Numbered from the stretch's first letter, positions 19,940 to 28,860 are shown. The stretch is DNA of 64,000 nucleotides from Isoalcanivorax indicus (GCF_003259185.1 NZ_QGMP01000001.1:2418001-2482000); one strand, 5' to 3'. The notes: generated by a model not told the origin, from the letters alone. Numbers and translations: made by a program.

Positions 19940-21370
19940 TCAGGTCCGGTAGCCACAATGAAACCCGAACGGCACATGATGCCTCAGGGGGACCGCCGCC
20001 ACCTCGCCCAACTCACCGCTGCGCGCGTCCAGCAACAGCACTTCACTGCGGTGCTGGCGGGCATCATACACCATTGCGCACAGATAGCCTGCCCCCTCGG
20101 CATCCCCTTCCGGCACAAACATGGCCTCGGACACGAACCGGCCCGGCCCCAGATCATGCAGCACCACCTCGCCGGTCTCGGTGTCCAGGCGCTGCACGGC
20201 GTTGAAGAAGCCCGCCGTGCCGTTGTCGGCCATCGCAGCCGTATAGAGGAAGCGGCTGGGCTGCCCGGTGCGGCGCAGGTCGAACTGGGGGAACTCGCAG
20301 CCCGCCAGGCTCGGCAGTGGCGCGGCGGCCACCGCGCCCGTGCGCAGGTTGAAGCGATACTGCCAGGGCACCCCGCCCTGCGCATCACTGCGGCCGAACA
20401 CATCACGCAACTGGGCGGCCACGCTGTAATCCTCGAAGCGCACCAGGTCCACCACCAGCTCGTCCCCCTGCTCCCGGCAGTTGCCGTAGTGGAACACCAC
20501 AAACGGGTCCAGCTCGAAGACATGCGCCACCGTCAGCGTCTCCAGCGACACCAGATACGCCTTCATGCCCCACTCCGGGCGATAGACAACGCTCTCATCG
20601 AACGCCTTGCGCCCCAGAACAAAAGGCCAGACGCTGTCCATCCCCAGCGGCGGCACCAGCAGCACCATGTAACGCGACGACAGCCCCGCGCCATGCACGA
20701 AGGCCAGCCTGTCGATCGCAAAATGCCGCTTGCGGGTCAGCCGCCCGGCCGGATTGATTTCATACAGGTTGATGCGCGGCCCGCCCGGCCCCAGGGTCAC
20801 GCCGTGGTTATAGTAGTAGCCGGTCTGCGGGTGCGTATTGCCATGGGCACTGAACGGGTCCGCCATGCCCAGCGCGCCGTCGAAGTTGTGCTCGCCCAGC
20901 GTCTCCAGAGTGTCCGGGTCCAGTGCCCAGGGCCTGCCGCCCTCCCAGAGGGCCAGCAGCTTGCCGGCATGGCAGGAGATCGCCGTGTTGGCCGCATTGG
21001 CCGGTGGACGACCGATATTGCGCAGCATGCCACCAGGCGCGTTATGCCCGAAGCTGCGGCAGACAATCCGGCCTGCGGCCGTCTCCTTGCAGTACTTCGG
21101 CGTGCGCACATAGCGATTGCGATACCAGGCGCCCGCCTCCGTGAAGGTCAGCGCATGCATCATGCCGTCGCCATCAAACCAGTGGCCGAAAGTGTCGTGG
21201 CCAATGCGGTTGCGGCCCGGCCCGATGCGCAGGAAGGTGCCGCGCACCGACTCGGGAACGCGCCCGCGCATGGCGCTGGCGGGCACCGTGTAGCTGTGCT
21301 CTTCATGCAGCGCCTCGAACCCGCCCACATGAGCCAGATCGCCCTCACCCTGCATCACGCCGTCGTCCAT
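19940..21370 (-). CDS. Carotenoid cleavage oxygenase family protein
   Basis: A 476-residue member of the carotenoid oxygenase/RPE65 family: non-haem Fe(II) enzymes that cleave carotenoids, stilbenes or related olefins. Candidates for the four iron-ligand histidines are H176/H180 (SAHGNTHPQTG), H226 (FVHGAG), H294 (VVFHYGN) and H471 near the C-terminus (GFHCGY). The N-terminal RGTFLRIGPGRNR is also typical. Substrate unknown. No carotenoid biosynthesis gene is visible nearby. It stands alone between rplM and the divergent tas gene and appears to be an accessory gene. Confidence 0.85.
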   Translation of the reverse strand: MDDGVMQGEGDLAHVGGFEALHEEHSYTVPASAMRGRVPESVRGTFLRIGPGRNRIGHDTFGHWFDGDGMMHALTFTEAGAWYRNRYVRTPKYCKETAAGRIVCRSFGHNAPGGMLRNIGRPPANAANTAISCHAGKLLALWEGGRPWALDPDTLETLGEHNFDGALGMADPFSAHGNTHPQTGYYYNHGVTLGPGGPRINLYEINPAGRLTRKRHFAIDRLAFVHGAGLSSRYMVLLVPPLGMDSVWPFVLGRKAFDESVVYRPEWGMKAYLVSLETLTVAHVFELDPFVVFHYGNCREQGDELVVDLVRFEDYSVAAQLRDVFGRSDAQGGVPWQYRFNLRTGAVAAAPLPSLAGCEFPQFDLRRTGQPSRFLYTAAMADNGTAGFFNAVQRLDTETGEVVLHDLGPGRFVSEAMFVPEGDAEGAGYLCAMVYDARQHRSEVLLLDARSGELGEVAAVPLRHHVPFGFHCGYRT

Positions 21371-21554
21371 GTCTCGCTCCTGTCACGCCACCTGCAACCG
21401 CTATCTGCAACCACCGCAGAACCTGCGAGTTCCGGTATAGACCATTCACGCCGGGCACGCAATGCCAGCCTGTGCGCTGCGGTCATGCAGCGGCCACCGG
21501 CAGTGCTATCATCTGGCCCCTGAGCCTCTACACCGAATTCGACAGGAGCACACC

Positions 21555-22592
21555 ATGGAATACCGCCGCCTCGGCCGCACCGATCTGAACGTCAGCGCCC
21601 TGTGCCTGGGCACCATGACCTGGGGCAAACAGAACACCGCCGAGGAAGGCTTCGCGCAAATGGACCTGGCCGTGGAACACGGCATCAACTTCTTCGACAC
21701 CGCCGAGATGTACGCCGTGCCGACCTCCGCCGAGACCGCTGGCAAGACCGAAGAGATCATCGGCCAGTGGTTCGCCCGCAGCGGCCGCCGCCAGGACATC
21801 ATTCTGGCCACCAAGGCCGCAGGCCCCGGCGACTGGATCAAGCATATTCGTGGCGGCCCGCGCCTCAACCGCGAACATCTGGAGCAGGCCGTGGAGGGCA
21901 GCCTGCGCCGCCTGCAGACCGATGTGATCGACCTGTACCAGCTGCACTGGCCCGAACGCAGCACCAACTTCTTCGGCCGCCTGGGCTACAAGCACCGCCA
22001 GGACGACGCCGCCGTGCCGATTGAAGAGACCATCGAAGCGCTGGACGGCCTGGTCAAAGCCGGCAAGATCCGCCACTACGGCCTGTCCAACGAGACCGCC
22101 TGGGGCACCATGAAGTACGTGATGGAGGCCGAACGCCTGGGCGCGCCCCGCCCGGTGTCGATCCAGAACCCCTATTCCCTGCTCAACCGCAGCTTCGAAG
22201 TCGGCCTGGCCGAAGTGGCCCACCGCGAGGACATCGGCCTGCTGGCCTATTCCCCGCTGGCCTTCGGCATGCTCTCCGGCAAATACCGTCACAATACCTG
22301 GCCGGAGGCGGCCCGCCTGACCCTGTTCAAGCAGTTCTCGCGCTACACCAACCCGCAGGCCGAGGCCGCCACGGAGAAATACTGCCAACTGGCCGAGGCC
22401 CACAACCTGAGCCCCGCGCAGCTGGCCCTGCAATACGTCACCACACGCCCCTTCGTCACCAGCAACATCATTGGCGCCACCAGCCTGGCGCAACTGGAGG
22501 AGAACCTGCGCAGCATCGAGGTGCCGCTGGACAAGGAGCTGGAGAAGGCGCTGGATGCGATTCACGCCGAGCACCCGTATCCGTCCCCCTGA
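21555..22592 (+). CDS. tas: Tas-like NADP(H)-dependent aldo/keto reductase
   Basis: A 345-residue aldo/keto reductase, the length of E. coli Tas. The start MEYRRLGRTDLNVSALCLGTM has an AGGAG ribosome-binding site. Catalytic-site features are NFFDTAEMY (Asp and Tyr) and DLYQLHWPERSTNFFGRLGY, the latter characteristic of the Tas subgroup. The frame is open upstream to 21462 but has no other convincing start. The same gene lies beside rplM in Pseudomonas, so this is the last core gene before the accessory island. Substrate unknown. Confidence 0.88.
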   Translation: MEYRRLGRTDLNVSALCLGTMTWGKQNTAEEGFAQMDLAVEHGINFFDTAEMYAVPTSAETAGKTEEIIGQWFARSGRRQDIILATKAAGPGDWIKHIRGGPRLNREHLEQAVEGSLRRLQTDVIDLYQLHWPERSTNFFGRLGYKHRQDDAAVPIEETIEALDGLVKAGKIRHYGLSNETAWGTMKYVMEAERLGAPRPVSIQNPYSLLNRSFEVGLAEVAHREDIGLLAYSPLAFGMLSGKYRHNTWPEAARLTLFKQFSRYTNPQAEAATEKYCQLAEAHNLSPAQLALQYVTTRPFVTSNIIGATSLAQLEENLRSIEVPLDKELEKALDAIHAEHPYPSP

Positions 22593-22599
22593 GGTCGCC

Positions 22600-23391
22600 G
22601 TGCGCACCCTGCTGTGCTGGGCACTGGTCCTGGCGCTATTGCCCCTGCTGGCGCTGCTATTACCCCTGCTGGCGCTACAGGGCCGCCACACCCGTCGCAC
22701 GGCCCTGCGTCTGCCGGAAGCCGAAGGACCCTCCTGCGGCCAGTTGCACCCGCCAGACGGGGCCGTGGGGCCGCCGCTGCACCTGCTGATCATCGGGGAA
22801 TCCCCCGTCGCCGGTGTTGGCGTGACCCACCACACCGACGGCGCGGGGCCCGGCATGGCCCGCCCCCTGGCCGCCCTGAGCGGGCGCAGCGTGCACTGGC
22901 AATGCCATGGCCACAACGGCCTGCGGCTGGCAGGCCTGCTGGCGCGCCCCCTGCCCGATGCCCCGCCCCGAGCCGATCTGGTGCTGGTCATGATGGGCGT
23001 CAACGACACCACCGGCCTGACACGCTTGCGCCGCTGGCGCCATCAGCTCCATCAACTGGTGGACACCCTGCAACAACGACAGCCCGGCGCCCGCATCGCC
23101 TTCGCCCCGGTACCGCCCATGCACCGCTTTACCGCCCTGCCCCAGCCGTTGCGCGCCGTCATCGGCCTGCGCGCCCGGCAGCTGGACCGGGTCTTGCGCC
23201 AGGTGAGCGCCCGCCGACACTGCCCGGTGCTGGATTATGGCGACCCGAGCGATCCCGCCCTGCTGGCGGAAGACGGCTATCACCCCTCCGCAGCAGGCTT
23301 TGCCGCCATGGGAGAGCGCCTGGCCCGACAGGCGATTGAGAAACTTCCTGATCTGCGTCAGTCTGAGGGGGAAGGAGGCATGCCAGAGTAA
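22600..23391 (+). CDS. SGNH/GDSL hydrolase with N-terminal membrane anchor
   Basis: A 263-residue SGNH-family esterase-like protein starting at GTG (VRTLLCWALV), with GAGG 6 bases upstream. The tas stop lies just before it. A hydrophobic signal/anchor spans residues 3-25. The catalytic blocks are IIGESPVAGVGV (block I, with GES in place of GDS), MMGVNDTTGL (block III Asn) and DGYHPSAAGF (block V Asp-x-x-His). Probably periplasmic or membrane-bound. Substrate cannot be told from sequence. Likely cotranscribed with tas. Confidence 0.8.
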   Translation: MRTLLCWALVLALLPLLALLLPLLALQGRHTRRTALRLPEAEGPSCGQLHPPDGAVGPPLHLLIIGESPVAGVGVTHHTDGAGPGMARPLAALSGRSVHWQCHGHNGLRLAGLLARPLPDAPPRADLVLVMMGVNDTTGLTRLRRWRHQLHQLVDTLQQRQPGARIAFAPVPPMHRFTALPQPLRAVIGLRARQLDRVLRQVSARRHCPVLDYGDPSDPALLAEDGYHPSAAGFAAMGERLARQAIEKLPDLRQSEGEGGMPE

Positions 23392-23447
23392 GTGGGCAAG
23401 ACCAGCCCCGGCACCGCCGTTTCGTCATCCCCCACAGGAGGCGCCCC

Positions 23448-23876
23448 ATGGACAAGACCTGGATCGTTGTCGCTGAAAGCTCCCGCGCTCGTATTTTTTT
23501 CGCCCCCAATCGTGTACAGCCCCCGCAGGAAATCGAAAGCTTCGCCTTCCCCGAAAGCCGCCTCAGAGACCAGGACATCTACAGCGACCGACCCGGACGC
23601 ACCTTTGAAAGCGCCAACGACAGCCGCAGCGCCATGGAGCCACCGGATGTGCGCGACCAGCAACACCACACCTTTGCCCGCACCATCAGCGAGGCCCTGG
23701 AAAAAGGCCGCGTCAAAGGCAAGTTCGACAAGCTGGTGATCATCTCACCGCCCGCCTTCCTCGGCGCCCTGCGCCATATGCTGAACGACAATCTGAGCAA
23801 GATGGTGGACAAGACCATCCAGAAGAATCTGGCCGGGGAGGATGAGGAGACGATCAGGCGGTATGTGTTTGATTGA
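23448..23876 (+). CDS. Host-attachment (Host_attach / baeRF-like) family protein
   Basis: A 142-residue soluble protein with the family N-terminus WIVVAESSRARIFF and C-terminal half FDKLVIISPPAFLGALRHML...IQKNLAGEDEETIRRYV. The family name comes from an Agrobacterium attachment phenotype, and the fold is related to the eRF1 domain; the molecular role is unknown. A GGAGG ribosome-binding site precedes the ATG. Last gene before the defence island. Confidence 0.8.
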   Translation: MDKTWIVVAESSRARIFFAPNRVQPPQEIESFAFPESRLRDQDIYSDRPGRTFESANDSRSAMEPPDVRDQQHHTFARTISEALEKGRVKGKFDKLVIISPPAFLGALRHMLNDNLSKMVDKTIQKNLAGEDEETIRRYVFD

Positions 23877-23974
23877 GGCGCAAAGCCTGGATCAAGTGGA
23901 CATGAACCGCACCTTGAAATAACATCTGGACGTTAACCACATTAATAGGGCGGGCTAGTGTCCAGGACCACCAC

Positions 23975-24514
23975 ATGCGGCAGAGCGAGGCCATCAAAAG
24001 ACTCACAGACTGGGACCGTCGCGGGAGATACGTCTTTGCCGCAGCGGATATGGCGAAGGTGTTTGCTGAGGACTCGCCCAGAGGCCGGGAAGCCACCCTG
24101 ACCCGCCTGGTTCGCGAGGGCCTTCTCGAACGGCCCTCCAAAGGCGTGTACCTCTACGCCCTCTCGCGCCACAAGGGCCCGGATACGCTTGAACTGATTG
24201 CCAGAACCCTGCGACGCGGCGCCTACAATTACATCAGCCTGGAATCAGCCCTGTCGGAGTACGGCGTGATTTCCCAGATCCCGGTGGGCCGCCTCACCGT
24301 CATCACCACCGGCCGCAAGGGTGAATACTCAACGCCCTACGGGGTCCTTGAATTCACTCATACGCAGCGCTCTGTTTCGGATATCTTGCGCTCCACGCTT
24401 GACCGAGACCGGCCCTTGAAGATTGCAACAGTGCAAGCGGCGTTAAGAGATTTGAGGCGCGTGGGCAGGAATATGCATCTGGTGGATGAGGAGGTGGTCT
24501 ATGAGCAAGCGTGA
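23975..24514 (+). CDS. AbiEi-family antitoxin (type IV toxin-antitoxin)
   Basis: A 179-residue antitoxin. The N-terminal winged-helix part (about residues 1-60, TLTRLVREGLLERPSKGVYLY) is expected to bind its own promoter. The C-terminal part (YISLESALSEYGVISQIPVGRLTVITTGRKG) is typical of AbiEi. The 3' end overlaps the toxin gene by 14 bp, so the two are translationally coupled. AbiE systems abort phage infection; the antitoxin acts without binding the toxin directly (family knowledge). Confidence 0.86.
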   Translation: MRQSEAIKRLTDWDRRGRYVFAAADMAKVFAEDSPRGREATLTRLVREGLLERPSKGVYLYALSRHKGPDTLELIARTLRRGAYNYISLESALSEYGVISQIPVGRLTVITTGRKGEYSTPYGVLEFTHTQRSVSDILRSTLDRDRPLKIATVQAALRDLRRVGRNMHLVDEEVVYEQA

Positions 24515-25436
24515 TAATCAGGATTTCCAATACCTGGTTGCTCAAGCCATGGAGAACCCGGGCCTGGCCAACATGCGGCCGGTGGTAGAGAAAGAGCTTC
24601 TGCATTACGACATCCTGTTTGCGCTCGATCGCCACCAGCTTCTTGATGACATCGTCTTCCAGGGCGGCACGTCCCTCAGACTGTGCTACAACGGCAACCG
24701 CTTCAGCGAAGATCTCGACTTTGCCGGAGGCGCGGATTTTTCATCGCGCCAGCTCAAGGATATGAAAGCGTGTATCGAAGACCACCTGGGCCAGCGCTAT
24801 GGGCTTGAGGTCACCGTCAAGGAGCCCGCATCACTCAGAGCAGAGACCGCCCGTAACGGCATTAATGTCGACAAATGGCAGATCAGAATCGTGACGTCCC
24901 CGGAGCAGCCGGACCTGCCCAAACAGCGGATAAAGCTGGAAGTAGCGAGCATCCCGGCACACACACGAGAAGCCCGCCCACTGTCACGGAACTATGCCTT
25001 TCTTCCAGACGGCTATAACGATGTGTTGATCATGGTAGAGACAAAAGCCGAGATCATGGCCGACAAGCTGGTCTCCCTGCCCGTTGGCTCAGACCCGGAG
25101 AAACGGGTGCGGCATCGCGACATATGGGATCTGGCCTGGCTTCACAGGCAAGGCACCCGGATGGATGTGGATATGGTACGGAGGAAAATCGATGATTACC
25201 TTGTTTCAGATTATGATGACAAGGTCGTCCGAATGATAGAGTGGCTTCCAGACATCATCAGCGGGCGTGCCTTCCTGGATGAAATGAAGCGATTTGTTCC
25301 TAAAGACGTATATGAGCGGACCCTGGGTCAGGATAAGTTTTCTACATTTTTGCTGACCAACATTCGGGAGCAGCTGATTGATGTGAGGAACTCATTGCAA
25401 GGAACTCGCACTGAGGCACCTCTATTCAAGATGTAA
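24501..25436 (+). CDS. AbiEii-family nucleotidyltransferase toxin
   Basis: A 311-residue toxin of the AbiEii/AbiGii family. The start at 24501 has GGAGGTGG upstream. The polymerase-beta-type nucleotidyltransferase motif is GGTS at residues 55-58, with SEDLDF carrying catalytic Asp71 and Asp73. Further family motifs are MADKLVSL and RDIWDLAWL. It forms a type IV toxin-antitoxin operon with the preceding gene. The array begins 126 bp after its stop, so read-through into the array is possible. Confidence 0.88.
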   Translation: MSKRDNQDFQYLVAQAMENPGLANMRPVVEKELLHYDILFALDRHQLLDDIVFQGGTSLRLCYNGNRFSEDLDFAGGADFSSRQLKDMKACIEDHLGQRYGLEVTVKEPASLRAETARNGINVDKWQIRIVTSPEQPDLPKQRIKLEVASIPAHTREARPLSRNYAFLPDGYNDVLIMVETKAEIMADKLVSLPVGSDPEKRVRHRDIWDLAWLHRQGTRMDVDMVRRKIDDYLVSDYDDKVVRMIEWLPDIISGRAFLDEMKRFVPKDVYERTLGQDKFSTFLLTNIREQLIDVRNSLQGTRTEAPLFKM

Positions 25437-25562
25437 TAAACTTGATTAGTACCTGAAAATAGTAATGGGATATTCGGCCAACATTGAGGATACTCTACAT
25501 ACTGGCACGCACAGGGAAGCACTATCACTTGACTGACTGCATACTGATCCATCCGCGCGCCT
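25437..25562 (+). other. Region between abiEii and the CRISPR array (possible array promoter region)
   Basis: 126 bp without a gene, more AT-rich than the core genome. Because the array is inferred to be transcribed on the plus strand, a promoter is expected here. Partial matches (TTGATT at 25442, TTGACT at 25529) lack a well-spaced -10, so no promoter is claimed. No intrinsic terminator was seen after abiEii. Confidence 0.4.
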
Positions 25563-25599
25563 ATTCCGGTTTCCCGCCAGCCAAAATTTCGATAAGCTC
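25563..25599 (+). repeat. Degenerate terminal CRISPR repeat
   Basis: Matches the consensus repeat at 29 of 37 positions. The last 12 bases (TTCGATAAGCTC) are intact and the mismatches lie between positions 1 and 25. Repeat decay usually marks the oldest, acquisition-distal end of an array. Confidence 0.9.
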
Positions 25600-25629
25600 C
25601 TAGCAGGGGCGCCGTACAGTTATTGACAC

Positions 25630-25673
25630 GTTCCGATTCCCCATTCCCCACCATCGGAAAGTTCGATAAGCTC
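25630..25673 (+). repeat. Variant 44-bp CRISPR repeat with a 7-bp tandem duplication
   Basis: Otherwise consensus, but ATTCCCC is duplicated head to tail inside the repeat, lengthening the loop between the CCGAT and ATCGG arms. Confidence 0.95.
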
Positions 25674-26008
25674 CTTTACGGTGGAACACCTCGGTCAGTA
25701 ACAGTTCCGATTCCCCACCATCGGAAAGTTCGATAAGCTCAGGTTTTAGTACCACCTCATTATGGCTGGAGTTCCGATTCCCCACCATCGGAAAGTTCGA
25801 TAAGCTCAATCCCCGGTTAGGTGAAGCGCAAGCGCTAGTTCCGATTCCCCACCATCGGAAAGTTCGATAAGCTCGCTTTTCTTTTTATATCAGTTAGTTG
25901 CATAGTTCCGATTCCCCACCATCGGAAAGTTCGATAAGCTCCCGGCGGTAAGCAGGTGCAGCGGCCCGATCGTTCCGATTCCCCACCATCGGAAAGTTCG
26001 ATAAGCTC

Positions 26009-26343
26009 CGTTCTGCGCGCGACTACAATCCCCTGGAGGTTCCGATTCCCCACCATCGGAAAGTTCGATAAGCTCAAGAAAGCCCGCGCAGCCCTCGCCA
26101 AAGCAGTTCCGATTCCCCACCATCGGAAAGTTCGATAAGCTCGTGACGGGCTGCGGCGCCGACACCACGGCGGTTCCGATTCCCCACCATCGGAAAGTTC
26201 GATAAGCTCCGTTCTGCGCGCGACTACAATCCCCTGGAGGTTCCGATTCCCCACCATCGGAAAGTTCGATAAGCTCAAGAAAGCCCGCGCAGCCCTCGCC
26301 AAAGCAGTTCCGATTCCCCACCATCGGAAAGTTCGATAAGCTC
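26009..26343 (+). repeat. Duplicated two-spacer block inside the array
   Basis: Spacers at 26009-26038 and 26076-26105 recur unchanged at 26210-26239 and 26277-26306, with one different spacer (26143-26172) between the copies. This is best explained by recombination between repeats, not independent acquisition. Confidence 0.95.
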
Positions 26344-28828
26344 TCTTGTTCTTCGTCGGCTTTGTTGCCTATGGTTCCGATTCCCCACCATCGGAAAGTT
26401 CGATAAGCTCCGTGGGGAACGCAATACATCGGGTGGGCCTGTTCCGATTCCCCACCATCGGAAAGTTCGATAAGCTCCCCGGCGTCTGCCGCCTGCCCTG
26501 CCGCCTCGTTCCGATTCCCCACCATCGGAAAGTTCGATAAGCTCGGCAGCTCGCGCACCGCGACCGAGAGGAGTGTTCCGATTCCCCACCATCGGAAAGT
26601 TCGATAAGCTCGCCCTCCCCCTCGGCCCGCAAGGGTGGCCGGTTCCGATTCCCCACCATCGGAAAGTTCGATAAGCTCAGTGTCTCCAGGGTAATGGCCG
26701 CCTCAGTGGTTCCGATTCCCCACCATCGGAAAGTTCGATAAGCTCGACCGGATCAACGCAAAGCGGATATATGTCGTTCCGATTCCCCACCATCGGAAAG
26801 TTCGATAAGCTCGTTTGACCTTCATCCCCTGCACCAGACCTTGTTCCGATTCCCCACCATCGGAAAGTTCGATAAGCTCCGCTCCGCGCGCGACTACAAT
26901 CCCTTGGAAGTTCCGATTCCCCACCATCGGAAAGTTCGATAAGCTCCGAGTTTGTGCCAACGCTGCCTGAGTTCTTGTTCCGATTCCCCACCATCGGAAA
27001 GTTCGATAAGCTCCATAATTACACGGTCATGAGGATAAACTTCGTTCCGATTCCCCACCATCGGAAAGTTCGATAAGCTCTGCCGGGCAAAGCTACGGCG
27101 GGAACCACGGGTTCCGATTCCCCACCATCGGAAAGTTCGATAAGCTCGTCGGGGCGGTCTCCCAGGTAATTTTCTGGGTTCCGATTCCCCACCATCGGAA
27201 AGTTCGATAAGCTCCGCTCTGCGCGCGACTACAACCCGTTGGAGGTTCCGATTCCCCACCATCGGAAAGTTCGATAAGCTCCTTTTTCATATCGGCCATG
27301 GCGCGCTGGTAGTTCCGATTCCCCACCATCGGAAAGTTCGATAAGCTCCGCGAGGTGTCGAACCCCCTTGAGGCGATCGTTCCGATTCCCCACCATCGGA
27401 AAGTTCGATAAGCTCGGAATTCATGGTGAGCAGGGAGGCAAGAACGTTCCGATTCCCCACCATCGGAAAGTTCGATAAGCTCCACCGCACCAGGTGAATA
27501 CGCAATCCAGGAGTTCCGATTCCCCACCATCGGAAAGTTCGATAAGCTCGAGAATAAAACAATCCCATAACTGCCCTTAGTTCCGATTCCCCACCATCGG
27601 AAAGTTCGATAAGCTCGAGGCGGCGCTGGACGCCATCGACGATCTGGTTCCGATTCCCCACCATCGGAAAGTTCGATAAGCTCGGCGCAGCAGTCCATCC
27701 AGCAGGTCGGCCTGTTCCGATTCCCCACCATCGGAAAGTTCGATAAGCTCCTGGAACACTTCGAGGGCTGCGTGTACGTCGTTCCGATTCCCCACCATCG
27801 GAAAGTTCGATAAGCTCCCATTCTTCACGAGCGTGACCGGCTTCGCCGTTCCGATTCCCCACCATCGGAAAGTTCGATAAGCTCCTTTGCGGCACACCCA
27901 CAAGATGCGCTCCGGTTCCGATTCCCCACCATCGGAAAGTTCGATAAGCTCCGCCAACGGTGGCAGGGTCTGGGCCGAGGTGTTCCGATTCCCCACCATC
28001 GGAAAGTTCGATAAGCTCCTACGAACAGTGGTCCCCCGTCGATATGCCGTTCCGATTCCCCACCATCGGAAAGTTCGATAAGCTCCTGCATATGTGCAAC
28101 GTGGATCATTTCATAGTTCCGATTCCCCACCATCGGAAAGTTCGATAAGCTCCCTGCCGGTGAAAATGCGCGTCATCATACCGTTCCGATTCCCCACCAT
28201 CGGAAAGTTCGATAAGCTCAAACAAGTGGTCCATGTGATGTTTTTCTCGGTTCCGATTCCCCACCATCGGAAAGTTCGATAAGCTCGTTGATGCGACCAT
28301 TTTGGTTCCTTGGTTGGTTCCGATTCCCCACCATCGGAAAGTTCGATAAGCTCTTCGGCCCTTGCACCTTGATGTTGGACAGCGTTCCGATTCCCCACCA
28401 TCGGAAAGTTCGATAAGCTCGCTTCATCTGGCAAGCCGTCAAACGGCAAAGTTCCGATTCCCCACCATCGGAAAGTTCGATAAGCTCCACGGCGCAAGCT
28501 CATGCGGTGAGACGCCGGTTCCGATTCCCCACCATCGGAAAGTTCGATAAGCTCCGGGCGAGTTGACGCGCCAGTAAGGGCATGGTTCCGATTCCCCACC
28601 ATCGGAAAGTTCGATAAGCTCACCTATGATGGCCGTTACATCGACCCGCAGGTTCCGATTCCCCACCATCGGAAAGTTCGATAAGCTCCTGCTCAAGGAC
28701 GGCATGCTGCTGCGGCCTGTTCCGATTCCCCACCATCGGAAAGTTCGATAAGCTCCACCTGATGCGCGTCGCGGCCGTCGTGTGGGTTCCGATTCCCCAC
28801 CATCGGAAAGTTCGATAAGCTCTGAATC

Positions 28829-28860
28829 AACCTAACCCTTTGTCAGGGTTAGGTTTTTCT
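28829..28860 (+). terminator. Intrinsic terminator of the CRISPR array
   Basis: 10-bp perfect stem (AACCTAACCC with GGGTTAGGTT), 7-base loop, then TTTTTCTT on the plus strand. It begins 7 bp after the last repeat and abuts the 3' end of cas2, so it would stop array transcripts before they run antisense to cas2. No T-run on the minus strand. Confidence 0.88.

Larger units (their letters stand above)
25563..28822 (+). CRISPR. Type II-C CRISPR array, 49 repeats and 48 spacers
   Basis: The repeat is 37 bp: plus strand begins GTTCCGATTCCCCACC and ends TTCGATAAGCTC, with an internal 5-bp palindrome CCGAT/ATCGG. From 25704 to the last repeat at 28786-28822 the period is exactly 67 bp, so every spacer there is 30 nt; the two units before it also have 30-nt spacers. 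From the third repeat on, the repeats look identical. The first repeat (25563-25599) is degenerate and the second (25630-25673) carries a 7-bp insertion. Plus-strand transcription is inferred from complementarity to the tracrRNA anti-repeat and from a terminator right after the last repeat. The open frames seen across the array are artefacts of a stop-free repeat. Confidence 0.98.

Noticed and set aside
19418-21523. A 701-codon plus-strand open frame opposite rplM and the carotenoid oxygenase gene
   Set aside because: It spans two well-supported minus-strand genes and their intergenic promoter; composition typical of an antisense artefact.
25600-25629. The 3' end of the first spacer (TTATTGACAC) resembles the tracrRNA promoter (9 of 10 bases around 33495-33505), suggesting Cas9 self-regulation by crRNA
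   Set aside because: The match is little more than a -35 hexamer, which is common by chance; the rest of the spacer does not match.
25600-28800. Many overlapping open frames of 60-240 codons on both strands across the array, with repeated peptides such as LIELSDGGESE and SNFPMVGNRN
   Set aside because: They are translations of the stop-free CRISPR repeat in rotating frames (67-bp period), interrupted by random spacers. No ribosome-binding sites or protein-like composition.
25668-28822. A promoter inside every repeat, as reported for Neisseria type II-C arrays
   Set aside because: The repeat 3' end has GATAAG as a partial -10, but no TG extension and no properly spaced -35; not convincing by eye.
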